Shown piece by piece: positions 1 to 8,358 of a stretch of 64,000 nt of DNA (within the stretch, counting starts at the first letter, position 1; each line of letters opens with the position of its first letter). A model generated the notes under the pieces. That model was not told where the DNA came from, did no database searches, and saw nothing but the letters and a program-made list of their open reading frames with translations. The stretch spans positions 310,001 to 374,000 of the forward strand of contig CAWCTF010000004.1 in NCBI GenBank assembly GCA_963798435.1, written 5' to 3'. Source of the stretch: JALHST01 sp963798435 (GTDB lineage Bacteria > Bacteroidota > Bacteroidia > Flavobacteriales > Flavobacteriaceae). A program made the position numbers and the translations under genes.

Positions 1-148
1 AGAATAACACGCCATTTTACTTCAATTGCCCTATTGCTATCCGACATCTATTGTAGTGACCTAACAACCACGGACATGGTTTCATGTTATGAACAAAAGA
101 ATCCTGCCGGAAATAAAACCCTTCTGACCGTGAAATGCTTGCTTTGTG

Positions 149-156
149 TATCTTTG
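149..156 (+). promoter_or_regulatory. Candidate -7 promoter element for gltX
   Basis: The bases TATCTTTG match the Bacteroidetes sigma-A -7 consensus TAnnTTTG and lie 17 bp before the gltX ATG, which would give a very short leader. No convincing TTG -33 element sits at the usual 19-21 bp spacing, so the call is tentative. The rest of bases 1-173 shows no gene. Confidence 0.4.
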
Positions 157-173
157 AACTTTAATTCAAGTAT

Positions 174-1682
174 ATGTCACATAAAGTTCGTGTTCGTTTT
201 GCCCCGAGCCCTACCGGGCCCTTACACATAGGTGGCGTTCGTACCGCACTGTTCAATTTTCTGTTCGCAAAGAAGCATGGTGGGGAATTTATTCTTAGGA
301 TCGAGGATACCGACCAGAATCGCTTTGTCGAAGGGGCCGAACAATATATCATTGAAGCACTACAATGGTGTGGCATTCCATACGACGAGGGTCCAGGTAA
401 GGAAAAAGGGGTTGGCCCATACCGTCAAAGTGAACGAAAGCATCTGTATCAGGAATTTGCACTTGACTTGGTTAAAATGGGAAAAGCGTACTATGCCTTT
501 GACACCAATGCCCAACTTGATTTTCATAGAAAAGAACATGAAGCCCAAGGCAAGACCTTTATTTACAATTGGCACAATCGCCTGAAATTGATGAATTCAC
601 TTGCCATGTCGCCGGGAGAGGTAACAAAAAAATTAGCGGAAAATGCCGATTATGTTATCCGCTTTTTGACTCCTCAAGATGAAAAATTGCACCTGAAGGA
701 TCTTATACGAGGAGACATTGAAATCGATACAAACCAACTAGACGATAAAGTCTTGTTTAAAAGCGATGGAATGCCCACCTATCATTTGGCGAACATTGTT
801 GACGACCATCTTATGAAAATTACCCATGTCATCAGAGGTGAAGAATGGTTGCCATCTTTGGCACTTCATCAGCAACTCTATATGGCCTTTGATTGGAAAG
901 CACCTGAATTTGCTCATTTACCACTGATTCTAAAGCCTGCTGGGAACGGGAAATTAAGCAAGCGTGACGGTGAGAAATTGGGCTTTCCTGTATTTCCCTT
1001 GTCTTGGAACGAATCTATAGGGTATCGTGAATCGGGGTATTTTCCAGAGGCGGTAATCAATTTTTTGGCCTTATTGGGATGGAACCCAGGCACAGAAAAA
1101 GAGTTTTTTAGTCTCGACGAGCTCATAGAAGCCTTCTCTTTAGAACGGGTTCACAAATCAGGGGCACGGTTTGATCCAGACAAAACCAAATGGTATAATC
1201 AACATTATTTACAGCAGAAAACTGCTGCAGAATTGGCAGGATTATTTATGCCCATTGTGCTCGATAAAGTCCCAGGTTTTGACCAAAATAGAGCATCATA
1301 TATCGAGGCTGTCATTTCCCTTATAAAAGAACGGGCGACCTTTGTTTCAGACCTATGGGAGCTTGGAGCATATTTTTTTGAGGCCCCAAAAGCCTATGAT
1401 ACCATAGCCGCTAAAAAACACTGGAAGGAAGGCAGCGCTGAAATTATGCAGCAATTGGCACTTCGCCTTGAGGATTGTGATACGTATACGCCACAAATCA
1501 TTGAAAGTATCATAAATGAGTTCATTTCCGATCAAGATCTTTCCTATGGAAAAGTGATGCCCCCAATGCGCTTGGTAATTGTCGGAGAGATGAAAGGGCC
1601 CCATTTGTTCGATATTATGGCCTTGATCGGAAAGGCAGAAACCTTATTACGAATTCAAAACGCAGTTGCATTCATTCGATAG
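174..1682 (+). CDS. gltX: Glutamate--tRNA ligase (GluRS)
   Basis: Charges tRNA-Glu with glutamate in the cytoplasm, using ATP. The protein has 502 residues, the normal length for bacterial GluRS. Class I synthetase signatures are clear: the HIGH-type motif appears as PTGPLHIGG near residues 12-20, and the KMSKS-type motif as KLSKRDG near residue 260. The GluRS block RFAPSPTGPLHIGG starts within ten residues of the N-terminus, so the ATG at 174 is well placed; an upstream start is not needed. It is monocistronic in appearance, with a candidate -7 element at 149-156 and about 156 bp to the next gene. A separate GlnRS gene lies at 4131-5816, so this organism charges tRNA-Gln directly and this enzyme is expected to be the discriminating, Glu-specific type. 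Confidence 0.97.
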   Translation: MSHKVRVRFAPSPTGPLHIGGVRTALFNFLFAKKHGGEFILRIEDTDQNRFVEGAEQYIIEALQWCGIPYDEGPGKEKGVGPYRQSERKHLYQEFALDLVKMGKAYYAFDTNAQLDFHRKEHEAQGKTFIYNWHNRLKLMNSLAMSPGEVTKKLAENADYVIRFLTPQDEKLHLKDLIRGDIEIDTNQLDDKVLFKSDGMPTYHLANIVDDHLMKITHVIRGEEWLPSLALHQQLYMAFDWKAPEFAHLPLILKPAGNGKLSKRDGEKLGFPVFPLSWNESIGYRESGYFPEAVINFLALLGWNPGTEKEFFSLDELIEAFSLERVHKSGARFDPDKTKWYNQHYLQQKTAAELAGLFMPIVLDKVPGFDQNRASYIEAVISLIKERATFVSDLWELGAYFFEAPKAYDTIAAKKHWKEGSAEIMQQLALRLEDCDTYTPQIIESIINEFISDQDLSYGKVMPPMRLVIVGEMKGPHLFDIMALIGKAETLLRIQNAVAFIR

Positions 1683-1838
1683 TATAAAGGGTGCCAAACG
1701 TGAATATGCGTGCATCAATGCACCTGGTTCACTACGAATCGCCATTCTTTCAATGATTCTTGTAAATAATTACCTAAAAGCCCGACCTGTATATAAAGTG
1801 TTTTGTAAATTCAATCATTCAACATTAAACTAAAAATC

Positions 1839-2768
1839 ATGGGCAGTTTCATACTTATTCCATTGCTATTCCTGGGGCTTATTGTTCTTTTTTCATCTTT
1901 CTTTACTGTAAAGCAGCAGACGGCGGTAATTATTGAGCGCTTCGGTAAATTTCATAGTATCCGAACATCAGGTTTGCAAATGAAAATACCACTCTTTGAT
2001 CGTATTGCCGCGCGACTCGGTCTTAAAATACAGCAATTAGACGTCATAGTAGAAACAAAAACCTTGGACGATGTTTTTGTAAAATTAAAAGTTTCTGTAC
2101 AATACGTGGTCATCAAGGAAAAAGTATACGAGGCGTTCTATAAATTGGAATATCCGCATGAGCAGATCACTTCGTATGTATTCGACGTGGTGCGGGCAGA
2201 AGTGCCCAAAATGAAACTCGATGACGTCTTTGTTAAAAAAGATGATATCGCCATTGCAGTGAAATCAGAATTACAAGAGGCCATGTTGGATTATGGGTAC
2301 GATATCATTAAAACATTGGTAACCGATATTGATCCTGATGCACAAGTAAAGGCTGCCATGAATCGCATTAATGCGTCAGAGCGGGAAAAAATTGCAGCGC
2401 AGTTTGAAGGCGATGCAGCACGTATACTTATTGTGGAAAAAGCCAAGGCTGAAGCAGAAAGCAAGCGGCTCCAAGGGCAGGGAATCGCAGACCAACGACG
2501 TGAAATCGCGCGGGGATTGGAAGAATCGGTGGAAGTATTGAACAAAGTAGGTATCAATTCACAGGAGGCCTCTGCCCTCATTGTAGTGACTCAACATTAT
2601 GACACGTTACAATCAATTGGAGAGGCTACCAATACGAATCTTATTCTCCTTCCAAATTCACCACAGGCCGGAAGTGATATGCTAAATAACATGGTCGCTT
2701 CGTTTACAGCTAGCAATCAAATCGGGGAAGCTATGAGAAAAACACACGTAAAAAAGAAGGAGCAGTAG
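1839..2768 (+). CDS. SPFH/band-7 domain membrane protein (stomatin/QmcA-like)
   Basis: A 309-residue membrane-anchored scaffold of the stomatin/prohibitin/flotillin/HflKC superfamily. An N-terminal hydrophobic segment (about residues 4-24) is followed directly by the band-7 domain, which opens with the typical run VKQQTAVIIERFGKF near residues 25-40 and extends to about residue 190. A charged, Ala/Glu-rich helical stretch follows (about residues 180-240, with AAQFEGDAARILIVEKAKAE-type sequence), typical of the oligomerising coiled coil. Family members form ring-like multimers at the membrane and often modulate proteases, but the partner here is unknown. There is no adjacent NfeD-type protease gene. 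The gene stands alone between gltX and a bidirectional terminator. The start is chosen because the membrane segment begins immediately after it. Confidence 0.9.
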   Translation: MGSFILIPLLFLGLIVLFSSFFTVKQQTAVIIERFGKFHSIRTSGLQMKIPLFDRIAARLGLKIQQLDVIVETKTLDDVFVKLKVSVQYVVIKEKVYEAFYKLEYPHEQITSYVFDVVRAEVPKMKLDDVFVKKDDIAIAVKSELQEAMLDYGYDIIKTLVTDIDPDAQVKAAMNRINASEREKIAAQFEGDAARILIVEKAKAEAESKRLQGQGIADQRREIARGLEESVEVLNKVGINSQEASALIVVTQHYDTLQSIGEATNTNLILLPNSPQAGSDMLNNMVASFTASNQIGEAMRKTHVKKKEQ

Positions 2769-2795
2769 GTTGAAGGCAAATAATATCTAAAAGAA

Positions 2796-2827
2796 AAAGC
2801 CCGAAGCGCACTGCGCTATCGGGCTTT
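2796..2827 (+). terminator. Rho-independent, probably bidirectional terminator
   Basis: The hairpin has arms AAAGCCCGA and TCGGGCTTT plus an inner GCGC/GCGC stem around a short loop. It lies 28 bp after the SPFH stop and 20 bp before the end of the convergent gene at 2847. The A-rich left flank and T-run in the right arm would let it stop transcription from both sides. Confidence 0.8.
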
Positions 2828-2846
2828 AATCGCATTCAAAATGCTG

Positions 2847-3062
2847 TTAATTGAATTTCTTTAAAACTTTATTGACTAAAAATGAAAGGACTATTTTTTG
2901 TAAAATCCCGCTAAACCCCCCTAATAAGTTCGTGGGATAAAAACGCTGTCTAGCCACATGATAATTCAATTTGAGATTTTCCAAATCAATATCCTGGTTC
3001 AGTCTTAAAATTTTCAGATCATGATCTATCTCCTCAAAACTATTGTATTTCTTAGCCATCAT
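2847..3062 (-). CDS. Small conserved flavobacterial protein (DUF6327-like)
   Basis: A 71-residue protein of unknown function, the last gene of a three-gene leftward operon. The N-terminal half is charged and helical (SFEEIDHDLKILRLNQDIDLENLKL). The C-terminal half contains a Gly-containing hydrophobic stretch (NLLGGFSGILQKIVLSFLV) that could be an amphipathic or membrane-associated helix. I recognise the pattern as the small partner that often follows a YtxH gene and a holin-like gene in flavobacteria; the DUF number is from memory. Its ATG overlaps the stop of the upstream gene in an ATGA arrangement, which indicates translational coupling. A second ATG directly follows the first, so the start could be one codon later. 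Confidence 0.7.
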   Translation of the reverse strand: MMAKKYNSFEEIDHDLKILRLNQDIDLENLKLNYHVARQRFYPTNLLGGFSGILQKIVLSFLVNKVLKKFN

Positions 3063-3409
3063 AGTTCGTCAAAATAAAATTCAGAAAATTTCCGCAAAAG
3101 CGGCTTATTCAACTTGTTCCGGAATACATAAATTAGAATTCCGACCAGTAAATAAAACAATCCGACAGAAAGAAACCCGTAGAAAGTATTGTTCAATGCT
3201 TGCCCAATACCATAGGATGCAGCCAAAGATAGCATAAAGAGCGCTAGAAATCCGACAGCACCAATAAGTAAGATCTTTGAAAAGGACGTGATGCCACGCA
3301 TCAAAAATTTAAAGATCTTTAACTTATAGTAATCGCTGCCGCTTTCAAGATAAGACCGTGCACTTTGCTCTGTATCCTTAATACCGTCTTTTAGTTCTTC
3401 AAATGCCAT
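3059..3409 (-). CDS. Phage-holin-family-like membrane protein
   Basis: A 116-residue membrane protein. About 35 charged N-terminal residues precede two hydrophobic segments (about residues 42-66, LLIGAVGFLALFMLSLAASYGIG; and about 76-98, FLSVGLFYLLVGILIYVF). This matches the two-helix architecture of the putative holin-X (Phage_holin_3_6) family. In chromosomal contexts these are not lysis genes; they are found in envelope or stress operons, usually with a YtxH protein, as here. It starts 3 bp after the YtxH stop and overlaps the next gene by 4 bp, so the three genes are one transcript. Its function is unknown and the holin name is a family label only. Confidence 0.75.
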   Translation of the reverse strand: MAFEELKDGIKDTEQSARSYLESGSDYYKLKIFKFLMRGITSFSKILLIGAVGFLALFMLSLAASYGIGQALNNTFYGFLSVGLFYLLVGILIYVFRNKLNKPLLRKFSEFYFDEL

Positions 3410-3412
3410 AGG

Positions 3413-3748
3413 TTATTTTTGCTTCTGCAATTGGGCATTTTTCTTTCGAAGCTCTTCAAGCTTATTTTCCAAAGTAACAATAATATCATCGGCCTTGTAG
3501 CTCATACTTGAAATAGTGTCTTCTAATTTTCGTTCAAAATCGGCCTTTTTTACATTGGCCGTCTTTGTAAGCTCCTCCTTAGCCAGGTTGATCCTTTCAG
3601 TGATCTCCTCCCTGGCGTCCAAGGCTTTAGTTTTTATTTTCTCACGGGTTTTTACCCCTTTATCCGGCGCATAAAGAATTCCAATCCCTGCCCCGATTGC
3701 AGCTCCTGTTAAAAGAGCCAACAAAACATTACCACTATCATTTGCCAT
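3413..3748 (-). CDS. YtxH domain-containing protein
   Basis: A 111-residue protein with the YtxH signature at its N-terminus: a short hydrophobic, Gly/Ala-rich segment (VLLALLTGAAIGAGIGILYAPDKG, about residues 8-30) ending in the characteristic LYAP-KG-TR-K sequence. A long charged helix (about residues 35-111) rich in Lys and Glu probably forms a coiled coil. YtxH proteins are small envelope or general-stress proteins of unknown biochemical role. It is the first gene of the leftward operon that continues with the holin-like and DUF6327-like genes. Upstream I could not find a canonical TAnnTTTG element on this strand, so expression may depend on an alternative sigma factor (inference). Confidence 0.85.
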   Translation of the reverse strand: MANDSGNVLLALLTGAAIGAGIGILYAPDKGVKTREKIKTKALDAREEITERINLAKEELTKTANVKKADFERKLEDTISSMSYKADDIIVTLENKLEELRKKNAQLQKQK

Positions 3749-4130
3749 AATTTCAAATTTTTAAATTAAAATGCTCCTATAGAATCTATTAGGATTTGTA
3801 AAATTGCACTAAAAGTTACTAAAATCCATAAATTCTATATTAATATCTTGTTAAAGCCATAAAAAACCTTGTAATCCATTGAAGAGCTCCTAACAGATTT
3901 GGTCATTTTTTGTGTATTCGAGATGATGGGTAGAAAATTTAGCGCGGAGTAACTTTTGAGAAGGTAATTGAAAGGGTGTACATTCCATTGAATTTAACCA
4001 TACCCATACAAAATGTGAATGGAGTCAGTGGCGGCTTAACATGTCCTGCCTTATGGCTGCATATTCGCTAAAAAGCAATGATCAAATACTATATCAATCA
4101 GTATATTTCGATTTAGGGAGAATTTTTGCC
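3749..4130. other. Intergenic region between the YtxH operon and glnS
   Basis: 382 bp of AT-rich sequence with no plausible coding ORF. It must hold the promoter of the YtxH operon and the 3' end of the glnS transcript. I saw no strong hairpin followed by a T-run, no tRNA and no canonical -7 element on the minus strand. Confidence 0.6.
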
Positions 4131-5816
4131 CTATGATTTATGTTGGATCTTTGCCCAAGAATCCCGTAAGCCGACCGTGCGATTAAAAACCATATTTTTT
4201 GAAGTTGTATCGGGATCTGCACAAAAATATCCCAACCGTTGAAATTGGAAAAAATCACCCGCTTTTGCACTTTTAAGACTTGGCTCTAAATACCCAGTAA
4301 TAATTTGTAGGGAGTCGGGATTGATAAATTCCATGAAATCCTTTTCCTTATGTGCGTCTGGGTTTTCGTCCGTAAAAAGGCGGTCATACAAACGAACTTC
4401 TGCCTTGATGGCATGAGGTACAGACACCCAATGCAACGTACCTTTTACCTTTCGAAGGCTTTCCTCGGTTCCGCTTCCGCTTTTACTTTTAGGATCAAAG
4501 GTGCATTGAATTTCGACAATCTCACCGGCACTGTTTTTTTCACAACTCAGAGCCTTAATAATATACCCGTTTTTAAGTCGGACTTCCCCATTGAGTTTAA
4601 GTCTGAAAAACTTTTTATTCGCCTCCTCCATAAAATCATCCCTTTCAATATAAATCTCCCTGCTGAAAGGTACAAGCCGACTTCCAGCAGCCTCATTTTC
4701 TGGATTGTTTTCGGCCTCGAGCCATTCAACTTCACCTTCGGGATAGTTTACGATTACAATTTTCACTGGGTCTAATACGCCCATGACACGAGGTGCCAGC
4801 TTGTTTAGATCTTCCCGCACATGAAATTCAAGCAAGGAAACATCGATCAAATTCTCCCGTTTCGCAATGCCAATGGTCGTGGCAAAATTCTTAATCGCAT
4901 CAGGGGTATACCCTCTTCGTCTTAATCCAGAAATGGTAGGCATTCTTGGGTCGTCCCATCCAGTAACCTTTCCTTCCTCGACCAATTTTAATAATTTACG
5001 TTTGCTCACGATGGTATGACTGAGGTTTCTCCTTGCAAACTCACGTTGTTTTGGTCGTATTTTTTGCGGGTCATAAACCTGGTCTAAAAACCAGTCATAT
5101 AATTCCCGGTGCATGGCAAACTCTAGCGTACAAAGCGAATGGGAAACTTGTTCTATATAGTCGCTCTCACCGTGCGTCCAATCGTACATTGGGTAAATAC
5201 ACCAATCGGTACCAGTTCTGTGATGCGCCTTGTGCAAAATGCGATACATAATAGGGTCACGCATTAACATGTTCGGGGAAGCCATATCTATTTTTGCTCT
5301 GAGAACATGTGAACCTTCGGCGAATTCACCTTGTTTCATAGCTTCAAAAAGCGTTAAGTTTTCTGAGATCGTACGCGTACGATAGGGGCCGGCAATGCCG
5401 GGTTCGGTAGGCGTGCCTTTCTGTTCAGCCATTATTTCCGATGCTTGACTGTCGACGTAGGCTTTTCCCTTTTCAATTAACACAACCGCCCATTCGTATA
5501 ATTGTTGAAAATAATCCGAAGCATACCGTTCAGTATCCCATGTGTACCCCAACCACTCAACGTCCTTTTTGATTGCGTCAACATATTCCTGTTCTTCCTT
5601 AACGGGGTTCGTGTCATCAAATCTTAAGTTCACAGGCGCTTCATAACGAAGACCTAGGCCGAAATTGAGACAAATAGAACTAGCGTGCCCAATATGTAGA
5701 TAGCCATTCGGTTCGGGAGGGAATCGAAAACGAAGATCCTTTTTCCCAAAACCGTTTGCCAGATCCTCCTCTATAATATGTTCAATAAAATTCAGCGGTT
5801 TGTCGGCCTCGCTCAT
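4131..5816 (-). CDS. glnS: Glutamine--tRNA ligase (GlnRS)
   Basis: Charges tRNA-Gln with glutamine in the cytoplasm. The 561-residue length is that of classical GlnRS. The HIGH-type motif is PEPNGYLHIGHA near residues 33-44, preceded by the GlnRS hallmark FRFPPEPNG. The KMSKS-type motif reads VSKRKL (SHTIVSKRKLLKLVEEG) near residue 270. The C-terminal half carries the anticodon-binding beta-barrels (for example LHWVSVPHAIKAEVRLYDRLF). Some Bacteroidota homologues are fused to a YqeY-type tail; this one ends without it. The gene is transcribed leftward from the 277-bp region it shares with the divergent adhesin gene at 6094. A box at 5907-5914 reads TAAATTTG on the minus strand and could be its -7 element, but no -33 partner is visible. 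Confidence 0.97.
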   Translation of the reverse strand: MSEADKPLNFIEHIIEEDLANGFGKKDLRFRFPPEPNGYLHIGHASSICLNFGLGLRYEAPVNLRFDDTNPVKEEQEYVDAIKKDVEWLGYTWDTERYASDYFQQLYEWAVVLIEKGKAYVDSQASEIMAEQKGTPTEPGIAGPYRTRTISENLTLFEAMKQGEFAEGSHVLRAKIDMASPNMLMRDPIMYRILHKAHHRTGTDWCIYPMYDWTHGESDYIEQVSHSLCTLEFAMHRELYDWFLDQVYDPQKIRPKQREFARRNLSHTIVSKRKLLKLVEEGKVTGWDDPRMPTISGLRRRGYTPDAIKNFATTIGIAKRENLIDVSLLEFHVREDLNKLAPRVMGVLDPVKIVIVNYPEGEVEWLEAENNPENEAAGSRLVPFSREIYIERDDFMEEANKKFFRLKLNGEVRLKNGYIIKALSCEKNSAGEIVEIQCTFDPKSKSGSGTEESLRKVKGTLHWVSVPHAIKAEVRLYDRLFTDENPDAHKEKDFMEFINPDSLQIITGYLEPSLKSAKAGDFFQFQRLGYFCADPDTTSKNMVFNRTVGLRDSWAKIQHKS

Positions 5817-6093
5817 AACTATATTTTTAGGAAGCGTAAAAGTAGGAAAATTGCAGTAATAGTACCCTTTAAAAAGGTCTGACCCTGCAATAAAAGCATT
5901 TCACAACAAATTTAATCGACCCCACAACATAAAATTCCCTTTGGCACATTTAAATGACATATTTGTGGTTGTATATCGTAAAACGACGGATAATCATGGC
6001 CAATGCACAGAGCAACGCCAGATAAAGCTAAATGAAATCATACGATTTCGCCCCTTATGAGAATTACGTAGTCACCCAAAACTACCACTACTT

Positions 6094-8349
6094 ATGAAAC
6101 TAAAATTACTTTATTTCGTTCCTAAGCTTTTTACTTCGATTTTACTCTTATTCGCCGTTGGCAATGCCAGTGCACAGAGTATCGTCTTAAATGCTCCAGA
6201 GCCTGCAGATAATCCTAACCTTCCTGGCAACTCGCCATGGTCGGCCATATGTGCCGGTAATACCGGATTCAACGAATTCTATGCCAACATCACTTGGGCA
6301 GGAACCGCCAATAGTGGTAACGAATTCATATTAGAACTTTCCGACGCTGCAGGGAGCTTTGCGAGTCCCGTTGAACTTGGAAGGGTCAACAACCAAAATA
6401 GCAATTCAGACTTTGATATGATGTTCGCCATTCCCACCAATACTAGGGGACAAGGTTATAAAATGCGCGTCAGAAGTACAAACCCTGCAAAAACGAGTCC
6501 GTCTTCGTCAGCGTATAACATGTATTATATGGATGTTACTACCAATCTGAATATAAGTGAACTTGGTAATGGCGTGCCTCCAGGAAGCATCTGTTCAACC
6601 GGACCTATCACGCTTCAAGTTGACAATATCACCAATCCAGAAACCTATCAGTATATTTGGTATCGAAGCGGTTCGGAATTACCTGGTGAAAAGGGATATA
6701 CCCTTAATGTAACCCAATCGGGAATGTATAACGCATTTATAGATTACGGCCCAGAATGCACGGGTTCCGGAAATACCGATTCGAACATTGTTGATGTAAC
6801 TATTGGTTCGACGGGTCAAGGAATATTTATAAATCCTCCGACCAATACCGCCCTTTGCAATGGGGATACGGAAACACTTTCAATAAATACCACGGATCCT
6901 TCATGGATTTATAAATGGTACAAGAACGGTACACTCATCTTAGGGGCTACAAACAGCTCGTATACCGTAAATGCAGGAAACCCAGATTTTGAAGGAGACT
7001 ACCAAGTGGAAATCTCAAGTAGTAGCATATGTACTGAAAGATCTGTTGCGATTACCATTACAAACGCCGATAATTTCACAGCTACAAGAGTCAACCCGGC
7101 CAATATTGTGCTCTTACCGACCCAAACCAAAACATTGAGCGTAACGACGTCCGCGAACGCGCCAACCTATCAATGGTACCGCAATAACAACCCGGTATCC
7201 GGCGCAACTAGCGCATCACTCGATATTACGCAAGAGGGCATATATTATGTTGCAGTTACCCAAGGTGGAGGGGCGTGCCCGGGTACCATAAAAAATTCTG
7301 AACAATCTACTGTCGTCATCCCAGCTTCCTTTGAACTGATCATAGCCTATAATTCGCCATACACTTCTTGTGTTTCTACAAGTACCGTACTTAAAACCCA
7401 AACCATCAATGCCGTACTTTCCGATGGAAGTAAAATAGATGTCACTGCCGATTTAGAAACGTCCTTTACCTATCAATGGAAAAAAGATGGCGCGAATGTT
7501 GCGGGAGCGACCTCGGGTTCAATATCCCTAACGGCCACTTCAGAAAACGGAAACTATAGTGTCGATGGTGTTTTAAATTCATTCAATGCCGCATCAAATT
7601 CTCTTACTGTAACCCTGTTGACCAGTGAAACAGTGACCATCAACAGCACGAGTACCGTTTACTGCAGTGCATCGGACAGCATTACCATATCGTCTACAAC
7701 AGATCTTTCGGGCGAAACGTATGCCTGGGAGAAAGACGGTGCCATAATAAATACAACCGATGCCCAACTATCAATAAGCGAACCTGGTAAATACCGTTTG
7801 GTTTTGGACAAGAATGGCTGTGATCTAATTTCAAATGAAATTACCGTCGCTCCACTAGATCCAGATTTGATCAATATAGATCCAGCGGGTGATATTATAT
7901 TTCCAGAAGGGACCTCCAGGACGGTTTCTGCTAGTGGCGGAACTGCCTATCGATGGTACGATGCCAATAATGTCGAGATAAGCAATTCAGATTCAGTAAC
8001 ATTCACAGAACCTGGAACATTTATGCTCATTGCAAATATTGACAATTGTGAGGTTAGCAAGCAAGTGAATGTTGCCTATCTAGAAACCTTTAAAGTGCCG
8101 AATGTAATAACTGTTAATGGAGATGGCATCAATGATCAATGGATATTACCGAATTCATATTCAAATAAATCGGATGTCAATGTCGTTATCTATAACGGCA
8201 ACGGCGATGAAATATTAAACGAATATAATTACAAGAACAATTGGCCGCAATCGACCACGTCGTTTACAAAACAAAATATGGTCTTCTATTACAAGATCAA
8301 AAACGATAAGGAAGTATTGAAGCAAGGCACCATTACAGTCATTCGCTAA
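6094..8349 (+). CDS. Secreted Ig-like-repeat protein with T9SS type-B C-terminal domain
   Basis: A 751-residue surface or secreted protein. Residues 1-28 are a Sec signal peptide ending in NASAQ. The body is a series of Ig-like/PKD-like beta-domains of about 80-90 residues, each marked by a Y-x-W-Y/K-x-x-G core (YIWYRSGSELPG, YKWYKNGTLILG, YQWYRNNNPVSG, YQWKKDGANVAG, YAWEKDGAI) and paired cysteines. Residues about 667-751 are the gliding-motility-associated C-terminal domain: PNVITVNGDGINDQW, then VVIYNGNGDEIL, ending in a beta-strand tail. Type-B domains direct export across the outer membrane by the T9SS and need a SprF-type partner. One lies 9 bp downstream, so the two genes form a cargo/partner operon. 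What it binds is unknown. The start gives a perfect signal peptide. Confidence 0.9.
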   Translation: MKLKLLYFVPKLFTSILLLFAVGNASAQSIVLNAPEPADNPNLPGNSPWSAICAGNTGFNEFYANITWAGTANSGNEFILELSDAAGSFASPVELGRVNNQNSNSDFDMMFAIPTNTRGQGYKMRVRSTNPAKTSPSSSAYNMYYMDVTTNLNISELGNGVPPGSICSTGPITLQVDNITNPETYQYIWYRSGSELPGEKGYTLNVTQSGMYNAFIDYGPECTGSGNTDSNIVDVTIGSTGQGIFINPPTNTALCNGDTETLSINTTDPSWIYKWYKNGTLILGATNSSYTVNAGNPDFEGDYQVEISSSSICTERSVAITITNADNFTATRVNPANIVLLPTQTKTLSVTTSANAPTYQWYRNNNPVSGATSASLDITQEGIYYVAVTQGGGACPGTIKNSEQSTVVIPASFELIIAYNSPYTSCVSTSTVLKTQTINAVLSDGSKIDVTADLETSFTYQWKKDGANVAGATSGSISLTATSENGNYSVDGVLNSFNAASNSLTVTLLTSETVTINSTSTVYCSASDSITISSTTDLSGETYAWEKDGAIINTTDAQLSISEPGKYRLVLDKNGCDLISNEITVAPLDPDLINIDPAGDIIFPEGTSRTVSASGGTAYRWYDANNVEISNSDSVTFTEPGTFMLIANIDNCEVSKQVNVAYLETFKVPNVITVNGDGINDQWILPNSYSNKSDVNVVIYNGNGDEILNEYNYKNNWPQSTTSFTKQNMVFYYKIKNDKEVLKQGTITVIR

Positions 8350-8358
8350 CCAACCACC

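Noticed and set aside
3059..3409. Prophage remnant, because of the holin-like gene
   Set aside because: No other phage gene is nearby. The YtxH/holin-like/small-protein operon is a normal chromosomal arrangement in this group.
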